Source: Akkermansiaceae bacterium (GTDB taxonomy: Bacteria; Verrucomicrobiota; Verrucomicrobiia; Verrucomicrobiales; Akkermansiaceae). From it: a stretch of 64,000 bases of DNA. Location: assembly GCA_019634595.1 (NCBI GenBank), contig JAHCBC010000008.1, positions 1-64,000 on the forward strand. The letters run 5' to 3'. Of this stretch, positions 8,913-16,134 are shown piece by piece. Within the stretch, counting starts at the first letter, position 1. The number at the start of each line of letters is the position of its first letter. The position numbers were made by a program, and so were the translations under genes. The notes under the pieces were generated by a model. That model made no database searches, was not told the DNA's origin, and was given only the letters and a program-made list of their open reading frames with translations.

Positions 8913-9143
8913 ATGGCGGACATCGAAGACAAGAATGTGGAGAACGTATCCGGCAAGTTCTACGTGGACAGCCAGTGCATCGACTGCGATCTGTGCCGGG
9001 AAACCGCACCGAACAACTTCACCCGTGCGGATGACGAGGGGTATTCCTTCGTCTACAAGCAGCCGGAGAACGAAGAGGAGGAATCCCAGTGCGTGGAGGC
9101 CATGGAAGGCTGCCCGGTCGAAGCCATCGGTGACAATGGCTAG
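8913..9143 (+). CDS. Small ferredoxin with one Fe-S cluster
   Basis: A 76-residue soluble electron carrier. The cluster ligands are in SQCIDCDLC near the N-terminus (Cys-x2-Cys-x2-Cys) and the C-terminal EGCPVEAI, the arrangement of monocluster [4Fe-4S] ferredoxins. The surface is strongly acidic (NEEEE), as usual for these carriers. An upstream in-frame TTG would add three residues (MNL), but the ATG beginning MADIED is preferred. Its stop overlaps the start of the DUF721 gene by 8 bp. No partner oxidoreductase is encoded next to it. Confidence 0.9.
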   Translation: MADIEDKNVENVSGKFYVDSQCIDCDLCRETAPNNFTRADDEGYSFVYKQPENEEEESQCVEAMEGCPVEAIGDNG

Positions 9144-9534
9144 ACCCCCCAGAAAGCGGGGGAGTGGAGATACAGCGCGGCACGCGGCCATCCGCGAGGA
9201 AATCCTGCGCGAATGGCGCGGCGGGGATGAGGCGGACGACCTCACCGCCGGGATCCACCTGGCCTCGAAGTGGGTGGATGCCGTCCTCCGGGCCACCGGC
9301 ACCCATGACGGCCTCCATGAAGACCAGGTCCGGAGCGCCTGGAAGGAGCTCGCCGGTGATTTCATTTCACGCCACGCGGAGCCGGTATCGGTCAAGGACG
9401 GCCATCTGGTCCTGCGGGTGACCCAGCCCGCGATGCGCTTCCATCTGGAGCAGATGAAGCCCATGCTGCTCACCCGCATCCGCGAGCAGCTCGGTGCGGA
9501 GCGGATCAAATCCGTCAAATTCACTCTGGGCTGA
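9136..9534 (+). CDS. DUF721 (DciA-like) domain protein
   Basis: A 132-residue protein with a basic N-terminus (MARPPRKRG) and the DUF721 core: VRSAWKELAG, the HAEPVSVKDGHLVLRV strand pair and the terminal RIKSVKFTLG. In many bacteria this family includes DciA, the loader of the replicative helicase DnaB, which binds DNA near the origin. The start ATG overlaps the ferredoxin stop, implying translational coupling. Family assignment is by pattern; assignment to DciA function is inference. Confidence 0.75.
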   Translation: MARPPRKRGSGDTARHAAIREEILREWRGGDEADDLTAGIHLASKWVDAVLRATGTHDGLHEDQVRSAWKELAGDFISRHAEPVSVKDGHLVLRVTQPAMRFHLEQMKPMLLTRIREQLGAERIKSVKFTLG

Positions 9535-9543
9535 ACCGATCCC

Positions 9544-10581
9544 ATGTTCCGCAATCTCATTTTCGACTGGTCCGGCACCATCGTGGACGACCTCGGCCCG
9601 GTTATAGAGGCCACTAATTTCGTCCTCGGGAAATACGGCATCGGTCCCATGGACCGGGAGGAGTTCCGGCGGCGGTTCCGCCTGCCCTACCGGGAGTTCT
9701 ATGACGAGCTGCTGCCCGGCATCGCCCTGGAGGAGCTGGAGGAACATTTCCGCCCGGCCTTCGACGGGGCGACGTCCACGGTCTTCGTCCTTCCGCACGC
9801 CCGGGAGAAGCTCGACTGGTGCCGGGAGCTGGGCATCCGCACCTTCGTCCTCACCTCCATGGATGCCGTCGCCTTCGCCCGGCAGTTGGATGAGTTCGGC
9901 CTGAAAGGCCACTTCGAGGCGACCTACGCCGGCGTGCTGGACAAGCGCCAGTTGATCCACCGCATTCTGGAAACCCACGGCCTCGCCCCGGAGGAAACCG
10001 CCTTCGTCGGGGACATGATCCATGATGTGGAGACGGCCCGGCACGCGGGCATCGCCTCCATCGCCGTGCTCACCGGCTACAATCATCCGGAGGTGCTCGC
10101 CGCCGTCCGCCCGGACCTCACCGTGCCGGATCTGGGCGTGCTGCGGGGTGTCCTGTCGAAGCGGAAATCCTCCCGTCCCGTCTCCACCGTCGGCGCGCTG
10201 GTCCATGACGGTGCCGGAAAGGTGCTCATGATCCGCACCCACAAGTGGGGGAACCGCTGGGGCATCCCCGGCGGGAAGATCGAGCGGGGTGAGCCATCCG
10301 AGGATGCCCTCCGGCGTGAGTTGAGGGAGGAGACCGGATTGGAAATTTCGGACATCCGCTTCGTCATGGTGCAGGACTGCATCGACTCGCCCGAGTTCAT
10401 GCGGCCGGAGCATTTCATCCTGCTGAACTACGTCGCACGGGCATCCGGCACGGACGTCACCCTCAACGATGAGGCCCAGGAATACCGCTGGGTTTCCCCG
10501 GCGGAGGCCTTCGGACTGGATCTGAACGAACCCACGCGCCTCCTGCTCCAGGAAATCCTTTCCAAGAACCTGCTGCCATGA
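9544..10581 (+). CDS. HAD phosphatase - Nudix hydrolase fusion
   Basis: Two hydrolase domains share one chain. Residues 1-205 are a phosphoglycolate-phosphatase-like HAD domain: nucleophile motif FDWSGTIVDD, motif II FVLTSMD, Lys in LDKRQLI and motif IV VGDMIHDVE. The second position of motif I is Ser rather than the usual acid/base Asp; phosphonatases likewise carry Ala here. Residues 217-345 are a Nudix domain with an intact box from GGKIERGE to REETGLEI. The stop overlaps the start of folB (ATGA). Pterin precursors need pyrophosphate and phosphate removal from dihydroneopterin triphosphate, a step some bacteria assign to a Nudix enzyme, so a role upstream of FolB is plausible but unproven. 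Confidence 0.88.
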   Translation: MFRNLIFDWSGTIVDDLGPVIEATNFVLGKYGIGPMDREEFRRRFRLPYREFYDELLPGIALEELEEHFRPAFDGATSTVFVLPHAREKLDWCRELGIRTFVLTSMDAVAFARQLDEFGLKGHFEATYAGVLDKRQLIHRILETHGLAPEETAFVGDMIHDVETARHAGIASIAVLTGYNHPEVLAAVRPDLTVPDLGVLRGVLSKRKSSRPVSTVGALVHDGAGKVLMIRTHKWGNRWGIPGGKIERGEPSEDALRRELREETGLEISDIRFVMVQDCIDSPEFMRPEHFILLNYVARASGTDVTLNDEAQEYRWVSPAEAFGLDLNEPTRLLLQEILSKNLLP

Positions 10582-10934
10582 CCCAGCCCGACCAGATCGA
10601 GATCCGCCGCCTCAAGGTTTCCGCCCACATCGGTGTGCCGGATGAGGAACGGGCGGAGGCGCAGACCCTCCTGCTCACCATCCGGATGACGCCCAGCCGC
10701 AGCTTCGATGACCTGGCAGACGATATTTCCCGGACCACCGACTACTACGCCGTGTCATTGGAGATCGAGGCGCTCGCCGCGGAGAAACCGCGCCGCCTGA
10801 TCGAGACGCTCGCGGTGGAGGTCGCGGAACACCTTCTGACACATCATCCTTTGGAACGTGTGGCGGTCAGCATTGAAAAGCATATCCTCCCCAACACGGA
10901 GTGCGTCGCGGTGCATGTTGAGCGGGGGAGGTGA
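10578..10934 (+). CDS. folB: Dihydroneopterin aldolase
   Basis: This enzyme converts 7,8-dihydroneopterin to 6-hydroxymethyl-dihydropterin and glycolaldehyde in folate synthesis. At 118 residues it is typical in length. The signature AHIGVPDEERAEAQ near the N-terminus, the DYYAVSLEIE stretch and the terminal IEKHILPN with the catalytic Lys region are all visible. It is translationally coupled by a 4-bp overlap to the HAD-Nudix fusion upstream, which suggests a joint role in pterin metabolism. Confidence 0.92.
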   Translation: MTQPDQIEIRRLKVSAHIGVPDEERAEAQTLLLTIRMTPSRSFDDLADDISRTTDYYAVSLEIEALAAEKPRRLIETLAVEVAEHLLTHHPLERVAVSIEKHILPNTECVAVHVERGR

Positions 10935-10949
10935 GCTTGCCCAAATTTC

Positions 10950-10979
10950 TTGTCACCGCAGCGCCGGATCTGATATAGG
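10950..10979 (+). promoter_or_regulatory. Candidate sigma70-type promoter
   Basis: TTGTCA and TATAGG lie 18 bp apart. The expected transcription start is only a few bases before the ATG of the next gene, so the message could be leaderless or have a very short leader. Confidence 0.45.
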
Positions 10980-10987
10980 CGTGATCG

Positions 10988-11905
10988 ATGTCCAACCACT
11001 CCACCTCTGGATGGATGTCGCACGGGCGGATGGTCGGGATACTGGCGGCGGTCGTGCTGGTCGGTTCATCACTCGGATGGTTTGGCTCCGCCGCCGCTGT
11101 GAAGGTCATTCCATCGCTGGCGGAAGCCCCGCAAAAATCATCCGGCGGGGAAGTTCCGGAAGGCGGTGCGGAACCCCAAGGTAAATGGAAGACGGGGGAA
11201 CGTCCTGCAAAGCCGCCGGGAAGAAAGCCGCTGTCCCGGGAGGAGATCGCAAAATTCGCGGCGGAAGATGAGAAATTCCGCGCGGAGGCATGGCAGCCTT
11301 TTTGGGACGCCGTGCATCGGGAAGCGGAGAGCAATCCCAAGCTGCGCGCTATTCTGGACCTGAGGGAGAGTCTGAGTGGAGATTCCAAGGCGTATGGCGA
11401 CTTCCGCCGTAGCCTGCGCGATTGGGAGATGGCCGCGGAAGGCATTCAGGAGAAAACCGCACGCAACGGGATGTTTTTCGTCGTGGATGATACCGCTGAC
11501 CTGCTGTGGAAGATATCCTGGTGGCAGGATGAAAGATTCCGCTCATTCATGGATCCGGATGACATACAGGTCCGGCGGAATCTGGCGAAGGACCTGGTGG
11601 ACCATGACATCGACCCCCGCGGACTCTTGGGTGAGCCTGCGGAGGCGCGGGCGGCGATCGAGGTGATAGAGCGGCAGTTGCTGGAAAAATTCCACAATGC
11701 GGTGGCCGCCAGTGGGACTCCGCGGGATCTTTTCAACGAAACAAACCTGAGGCTGATGGCCAACAGCCATCACTACGGACTCTTGTACGCCGAAATCCTG
11801 AAAGAGGTGAGTACGGAAACAAAAGCGCTCGAAAAGACGGCACATCAGGAGATAGCCGCCTACCGGAAGGAGGCCGAAGAGCGGATGCGGGGCGGATCCC
11901 CATGA
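10988..11905 (+). CDS. Membrane-anchored protein, unknown; tandem paralogue of the next gene
   Basis: One N-terminal membrane helix (MVGILAAVVLVGSSLGWFG) follows a short polar segment. A linker rich in Pro, Gly and Lys (about 45-80) leads to an extracytoplasmic, mostly helical domain (about 85-305). That domain shares a clear pattern with the following gene: ESNPKLRAIL / QSNPELGKVL, a RRNLAKDLV / RRNLAKQLI match, DIDPRGLLGE / GIDPGPLLGD and GTPRDLFNE / GAPGELFNQ. No known family is recognised. A 7-bp gap separates the two genes, so they are probably co-transcribed from the candidate promoter just upstream. Confidence 0.75.
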   Translation: MSNHSTSGWMSHGRMVGILAAVVLVGSSLGWFGSAAAVKVIPSLAEAPQKSSGGEVPEGGAEPQGKWKTGERPAKPPGRKPLSREEIAKFAAEDEKFRAEAWQPFWDAVHREAESNPKLRAILDLRESLSGDSKAYGDFRRSLRDWEMAAEGIQEKTARNGMFFVVDDTADLLWKISWWQDERFRSFMDPDDIQVRRNLAKDLVDHDIDPRGLLGEPAEARAAIEVIERQLLEKFHNAVAASGTPRDLFNETNLRLMANSHHYGLLYAEILKEVSTETKALEKTAHQEIAAYRKEAEERMRGGSP

Positions 11906-11912
11906 TGAAACC

Positions 11913-12764
11913 ATGAACCAGCCCTCATCATCATCTTTCTCCCGCTTCGGGTGGCTCGTTGGCGTCGTGGCGGTTGTTTCAGTCATCGCGGGCTCCGGCT
12001 CGTTCTTCGCCGTCCGGCAACTTGGACATGGAAGCGGAGGGACGGAAAAAGGTGGGCAGGCTTCCACTTCCCCGCTGGTCGTCCCGCCGGATCGCCGTGC
12101 CCCGGTATCTTCTTCCAAGCGCGATCTCTTCGACCCCGCGAATCCCCTTTCCTCCGCGGAGTACAAGCAACTCTATGAAGAGGCACTGAAGAAAGAGGCA
12201 CAATCAAATCCCGAACTCGGAAAGGTGCTCGGATTGCACGAAGCCTATCAGAAGGACAATAGGGCACTCGGTCCGATCACGGAGGGGATCAATGCATGGG
12301 TGGAGAAAGGTCAGGATGCTGCGGAGAAGACAGCACGGCGTTCGCTCTTCAATGGGATGCATTCCATCACCCACATGCTTGCGACCACCTACCAGTGGAA
12401 AGAGAAGGATTTGACCGCCATCACCGATCCTCAGGATGCATTGGCCCGCAGAAATCTCGCCAAACAGTTGATCTCCGAGGGGATCGATCCGGGGCCTCTC
12501 CTTGGAGATGTGGAGACGGCACGGGGCGCGATCGATTCCATCCACCTCCAGCTTTATGAGAAACTGGAAGCACGCGTGGCGGAGGCAGGTGCGCCCGGTG
12601 AGCTGTTCAACCAGCGAACCTTTGATCTGATGATCAACTACAGCCTCGAGGGTCATTTCAAGGCGAAGAGCTACAGGCTTGCCAGCGAAGAGACCCGGAA
12701 ACTGGCGGATGCTGAATACCAGATGAGGGTGGGCGGAAAGTTGCTCCGTCCCGGTGAGCGTTGA
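11913..12764 (+). CDS. Membrane-anchored protein, unknown; tandem paralogue of the previous gene
   Basis: It has the same plan as its neighbour: a membrane helix at the N-terminus (WLVGVVAVVSVIAGSGSFFAV), a disordered linker and a helical extracytoplasmic domain of about 210 residues. The shared motifs are listed under the previous gene; by eye, identity is moderate in the core and low in the linker, so the duplication is old. No catalytic motif stands out. The last residues are basic and hydrophilic. The function is unknown. Confidence 0.75.
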   Translation: MNQPSSSSFSRFGWLVGVVAVVSVIAGSGSFFAVRQLGHGSGGTEKGGQASTSPLVVPPDRRAPVSSSKRDLFDPANPLSSAEYKQLYEEALKKEAQSNPELGKVLGLHEAYQKDNRALGPITEGINAWVEKGQDAAEKTARRSLFNGMHSITHMLATTYQWKEKDLTAITDPQDALARRNLAKQLISEGIDPGPLLGDVETARGAIDSIHLQLYEKLEARVAEAGAPGELFNQRTFDLMINYSLEGHFKAKSYRLASEETRKLADAEYQMRVGGKLLRPGER

Positions 12765-13200
12765 TGAGGATCGGGCATTTCCTGCGATGGAGTTCCCGGA
12801 AAAAGGGAGAACAGGGCAATACCCCCCCTCCCCCCATTGGGAGAAAAAAAACGGCGGCGGACCGCGTGGTGTTCTTTCTCCGGAACGGGGTTATGGGAAG
12901 GGGGTGACCCTCCGTGCCTTGTTTAGGGTGGCGCACGGACCTAGCCCCTGCCACTCGGTTGTCCCCCATGATGTTGTCGAGGCGGGGGTAGATGGATCTC
13001 GGCCGGATTCCCCGCGGCGTCTGTGTCCACGGGCCGGCCCGCCGGGGCATGCGGGATGTTCTCCCCAGGCCGCAGCGGTACTGTGGCCATGGTAGGTGGT
13101 GGCGGGATTTCCTGCGAGCAGGGGTTGTTCCGTTGTTGTTCCATCATGGGGATCAAACGGGGAGTTTGACAGATGGGGACGGATCTTGGTGGAGTGTGGG
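12765..13200. other. 436-bp stretch without a convincing gene
   Basis: Open frames on both strands here are short, mutually overlapping and rich in Arg, Pro and Gly. The stretch starts with polyC/polyA-type low complexity (accccccctcccccc, then a run of A). No terminator, tRNA or repeat shared with the rest of the window is visible. A TTGACA lies about 30 bp before the next gene but lacks a good -10. It could be a decayed gene. Confidence 0.4.
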
Positions 13201-14031
13201 ATGATGCGTTGGCAGGGCGTTGCGGTGGTGGCGGTGTTGCTGGCCGGAGCGTTCCTCGCGGGCCGGTGGAGCGTGGATGTGCCGGAGGCTGCGGTTGCTG
13301 GTGGTGGCGCGGAAAACAGAACGCGTGCGGGAAGTGGCACGCGCATCGAGGTGGCGGAGGATGCCACGGCACCGCGGATGCGGGTGCGGCGCGAGCGCCA
13401 GACGGATGACCGGAAGTTGAAGGCCGCGACGGCGGAGGTGCCGAAGAAGCATCTGGAGGAGATGGTGGCGGCGACCTATTTGCGCGGAGACCTGGATACG
13501 ATGATGATGGGCGTGGAAGGGCAGGATGGGACGAACTTCGAAGTGGCCCTGCGGATGCTGGGCGCGGGCGAGGCGGAGCGTCGGGATGCGATGGCGGTGA
13601 TGAAGCAGGCGCGCCAGGAACTGCACCAGGCGGAGCGGCGGATGATCACGGTGAAAAAGGCGGCGACGGTGCCGGACATGATCACCCTGGACCGCAGCGC
13701 GATGACGGGGGTGTCCAAAGGTGTGGCGGAAAAGGCGAAAGCCGGGCTGGAACAGGCGCTGCCACCGGGGATCTCAAAAGTGGTGCTGGAAGGGATCAGT
13801 TGGGGGACGCTCTACATGAATCCCAGGATGCCGGACGTGAGGCTGACGCTGGAAGGAACAGATGACGGCGGCATGCGGACCAGAATGTTTGACGGATACC
13901 GGGAGGATGTGGGTCTCACCCGAACGGACATTCCGAGGAATGGGGACGGGACTTATCCTGCGGAGAAGATCTTCCCGAAGTGGAAAGAACTGGTTGGAGG
14001 GATGACATTGATGCCGACGGAGGGGCAGTGA
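13201..14031 (+). CDS. Membrane-anchored protein, unknown
   Basis: The chosen start gives MMRWQGVAVVAVLLAGAFLAG, a clean membrane helix. Earlier in-frame starts would add residues that look like translated non-coding DNA. The rest (about 245 residues) is charged and Met-rich, with probable helices between about 75 and 155 (AEVPKKHLEEMVAATYL and on) and a more extended C-terminus. It is not an obvious relative of the two upstream paralogues, though size, topology and position are similar. No family is recognised. Confidence 0.65.
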   Translation: MMRWQGVAVVAVLLAGAFLAGRWSVDVPEAAVAGGGAENRTRAGSGTRIEVAEDATAPRMRVRRERQTDDRKLKAATAEVPKKHLEEMVAATYLRGDLDTMMMGVEGQDGTNFEVALRMLGAGEAERRDAMAVMKQARQELHQAERRMITVKKAATVPDMITLDRSAMTGVSKGVAEKAKAGLEQALPPGISKVVLEGISWGTLYMNPRMPDVRLTLEGTDDGGMRTRMFDGYREDVGLTRTDIPRNGDGTYPAEKIFPKWKELVGGMTLMPTEGQ

Positions 14032-14154
14032 TGGTTTGTCACGGAGGATGCTCCGGTGGTGATTGTGACGGAATCGGAACATGAAAAGCAGCGCGGAGGC
14101 TGCCCGGATGATGTTTTTGTCACAGCGGGAATGGATTTGATTCCCGGACCGACC

Positions 14155-16077
14155 ATGAGAATCGACATCGTAACGGATACCTTTCTGCCGGATGTGAATG
14201 GCGTCGCCATGACGCTGGGACGGATCACCGATGGCCTCCGCGAGCGGGGGCACCGGGTCCACATCATCCGCACGGGTGAGGGGAGCGGCAACCGGGAGAC
14301 GGTCGCCGCATCGATCCCGCTTCCGGGATACAAGGAGGTCCGCGTGGGTCTTCCCGGGCCATTCCGGCTGCGGAAGCGCTGGCTGAAGAAACGGCCGGAT
14401 GCCGTGTATGTGGCGACGGAAAGCCCGCTTGGCAGGTCCGCGGTGAAGGCGGCGAAGACGCTGGGCATCCCGGTCGCCACCGGCTTCCACACGAATTTCC
14501 ACGAGTATCTGGAACAATACCGGCTGGGTGGGCTGGAACCTGCCGCAAAGGCGTGGTTGAAGCGCTTCCACTCCGCCGCGGACTGCACGCTGGCTCCGTC
14601 TCCGGAACTGGTGGCCCGCCTGCGTGAGGAAGGTTTCCGCGAGGTGCATCTGCTGGGCCGGGGCGTGGATTCCGTCCTGTTCGCCCCTGAAAAGCGGTGC
14701 GAAGCCCTGCGTGCCTCATGGGGCGCGCGGATGGGGGTTCCGGTCGCCATCGTCGTCGGACGGGTCGCTGCGGAGAAGAACCTGGAACTGGCGATGAAGG
14801 CGTTCGAGCGCATGTGCCAGACCGTGCCGGATCTGCGCTGCGTGGTGGTGGGGGATGGCCCGGTGCGCGCGAAGCTGGAGGAAAGCCATCCATGGGTCCA
14901 CTTCGCCGGGGTGAGGACGGGTGAGGATCTGGCGGCGCACTATGCCTCGGCGGATGTGCTGCTTTTCCCCAGTGAGACGGAAACCTTCGGCAACGTCCTG
15001 CTGGAAGGCATGGCGAGCGGGCTGGTGACGGTGAGCTACGACTATGCCGCCTCCGAGCGCTACGTGATGGGCGGCGTGAATGGGCTGAAAACCGAGCGTG
15101 GCGACGGTGAAGGATTCATCCGCCTGGCGGTGGAGGCGCTGGCGCAATCTCCGGAAATGAGATCCGCCGCCAGGGAGACCTCCGGCAGGCTCGGCTGGAG
15201 CGAGGTGGTCCGCGAGTTCGATGAACGCATGCAGCGCATCGCCGCGACCGGCCGCGCCGCGGACCCCATGCGGGTGAAGCGCCGCAAGCTATCCTGCCGC
15301 ACGCTTTTTCTCTCCGACATCCACCTTGGCATGGCGGACTCGAAGGCGGTGGAGGTCGTCCATTTTCTGAAGCACATCCAGTGCTCGAAGCTGGTGCTCA
15401 ACGGCGACATCATCGACGGCTGGGCGCTGCGCCGCGGTGGCCGCTGGAGGGGAAGACACAGCCGGGTGATCCGGAAGATCCTCAAGATGATGGAGAAGGA
15501 TCATACCGAGGTGGTTTATCTCCGGGGGAACCACGATGACATTCTGGAGCGCTTCCTGCCGCTCGCCTTCGGCCGTCTCAAGGTGGCGAAGGAACACATC
15601 CACGTTTCACCCACCGGCAAGCGATACCTGGTCGTCCACGGCGATGGTTTCGACAGCGTTTCGACGAAGCACAAGTGGCTCGCCTCCATCGGTGCGGTGG
15701 GTTATGACACGCTGCTGAAGGTCAACCGCGTCTATAACAAGTGGCGCTCCTGGCGGGGGAAGGAGTATTTCTCCCTCAGCAAGCGGGTGAAGGCGAAGGT
15801 GAAGTCCGCAGTCAGCTTCGTGGACAAGTATGAGGAACTGCTCCAGGAGCTGGCCCGCCACAAGCGGTGCGAGGGCATCATCTGCGGCCACATCCACACG
15901 CCCGAGGACAAGCAGGTGGGGGACATCCACTACCTCAACTCCGGTGACTGGGTGGAAAGCCTCACGGCCATCATCGAACACCACGACGGACGCATGGAAC
16001 TGGTGAAGTACGCGGACTTTTTCCAGGAGTGCGATGAGGTCGCCGAAGCAGGCGTGGTCGCCGCTGCCGTCGCGTAA
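14155..16077 (+). CDS. GT4 glycosyltransferase fused to an LpxH-like metallophosphoesterase
   Basis: Residues 1-365 are a GT-B glycosyltransferase of family 4: the N-terminal DTFLPDVNGVAMTLGR typical of GT4 mannosyl-type enzymes, IVVGRVAAEKNLELA at the start of the second Rossmann domain and the E-x7-E site within ETETFGNVLLEGMASG. Residues 380-625 are a metallophosphoesterase like UDP-2,3-diacylglucosamine hydrolase: DIHLG, NGDIIDGW, LRGNHDD, VVHGDGFD and CGHIHTPE supply the metal ligands. The two halves are usually separate proteins. The start MRIDIVTDTF is taken in preference to an upstream in-frame codon because the added residues match no family. It probably acts on lipid-linked sugars at the inner membrane; substrates are unknown. 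Confidence 0.88.
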   Translation: MRIDIVTDTFLPDVNGVAMTLGRITDGLRERGHRVHIIRTGEGSGNRETVAASIPLPGYKEVRVGLPGPFRLRKRWLKKRPDAVYVATESPLGRSAVKAAKTLGIPVATGFHTNFHEYLEQYRLGGLEPAAKAWLKRFHSAADCTLAPSPELVARLREEGFREVHLLGRGVDSVLFAPEKRCEALRASWGARMGVPVAIVVGRVAAEKNLELAMKAFERMCQTVPDLRCVVVGDGPVRAKLEESHPWVHFAGVRTGEDLAAHYASADVLLFPSETETFGNVLLEGMASGLVTVSYDYAASERYVMGGVNGLKTERGDGEGFIRLAVEALAQSPEMRSAARETSGRLGWSEVVREFDERMQRIAATGRAADPMRVKRRKLSCRTLFLSDIHLGMADSKAVEVVHFLKHIQCSKLVLNGDIIDGWALRRGGRWRGRHSRVIRKILKMMEKDHTEVVYLRGNHDDILERFLPLAFGRLKVAKEHIHVSPTGKRYLVVHGDGFDSVSTKHKWLASIGAVGYDTLLKVNRVYNKWRSWRGKEYFSLSKRVKAKVKSAVSFVDKYEELLQELARHKRCEGIICGHIHTPEDKQVGDIHYLNSGDWVESLTAIIEHHDGRMELVKYADFFQECDEVAEAGVVAAAVA

Positions 16078-16134
16078 GCGGAGATTTCACCGCACCTTCA
16101 TCTTCGTTTCACATTCGGCTGCGATGACAGCCGC

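Noticed and set aside
13096..13200. Upstream start for the third membrane-anchored unknown
   Set aside because: The added 35 residues would place polar, non-leader sequence before the obvious membrane helix.
13166..13200. A sigma70 promoter with a perfect TTGACA before the 13.2 kb gene
   Set aside because: No acceptable -10 box occurs 15-19 bp downstream, so it is not listed as a promoter.
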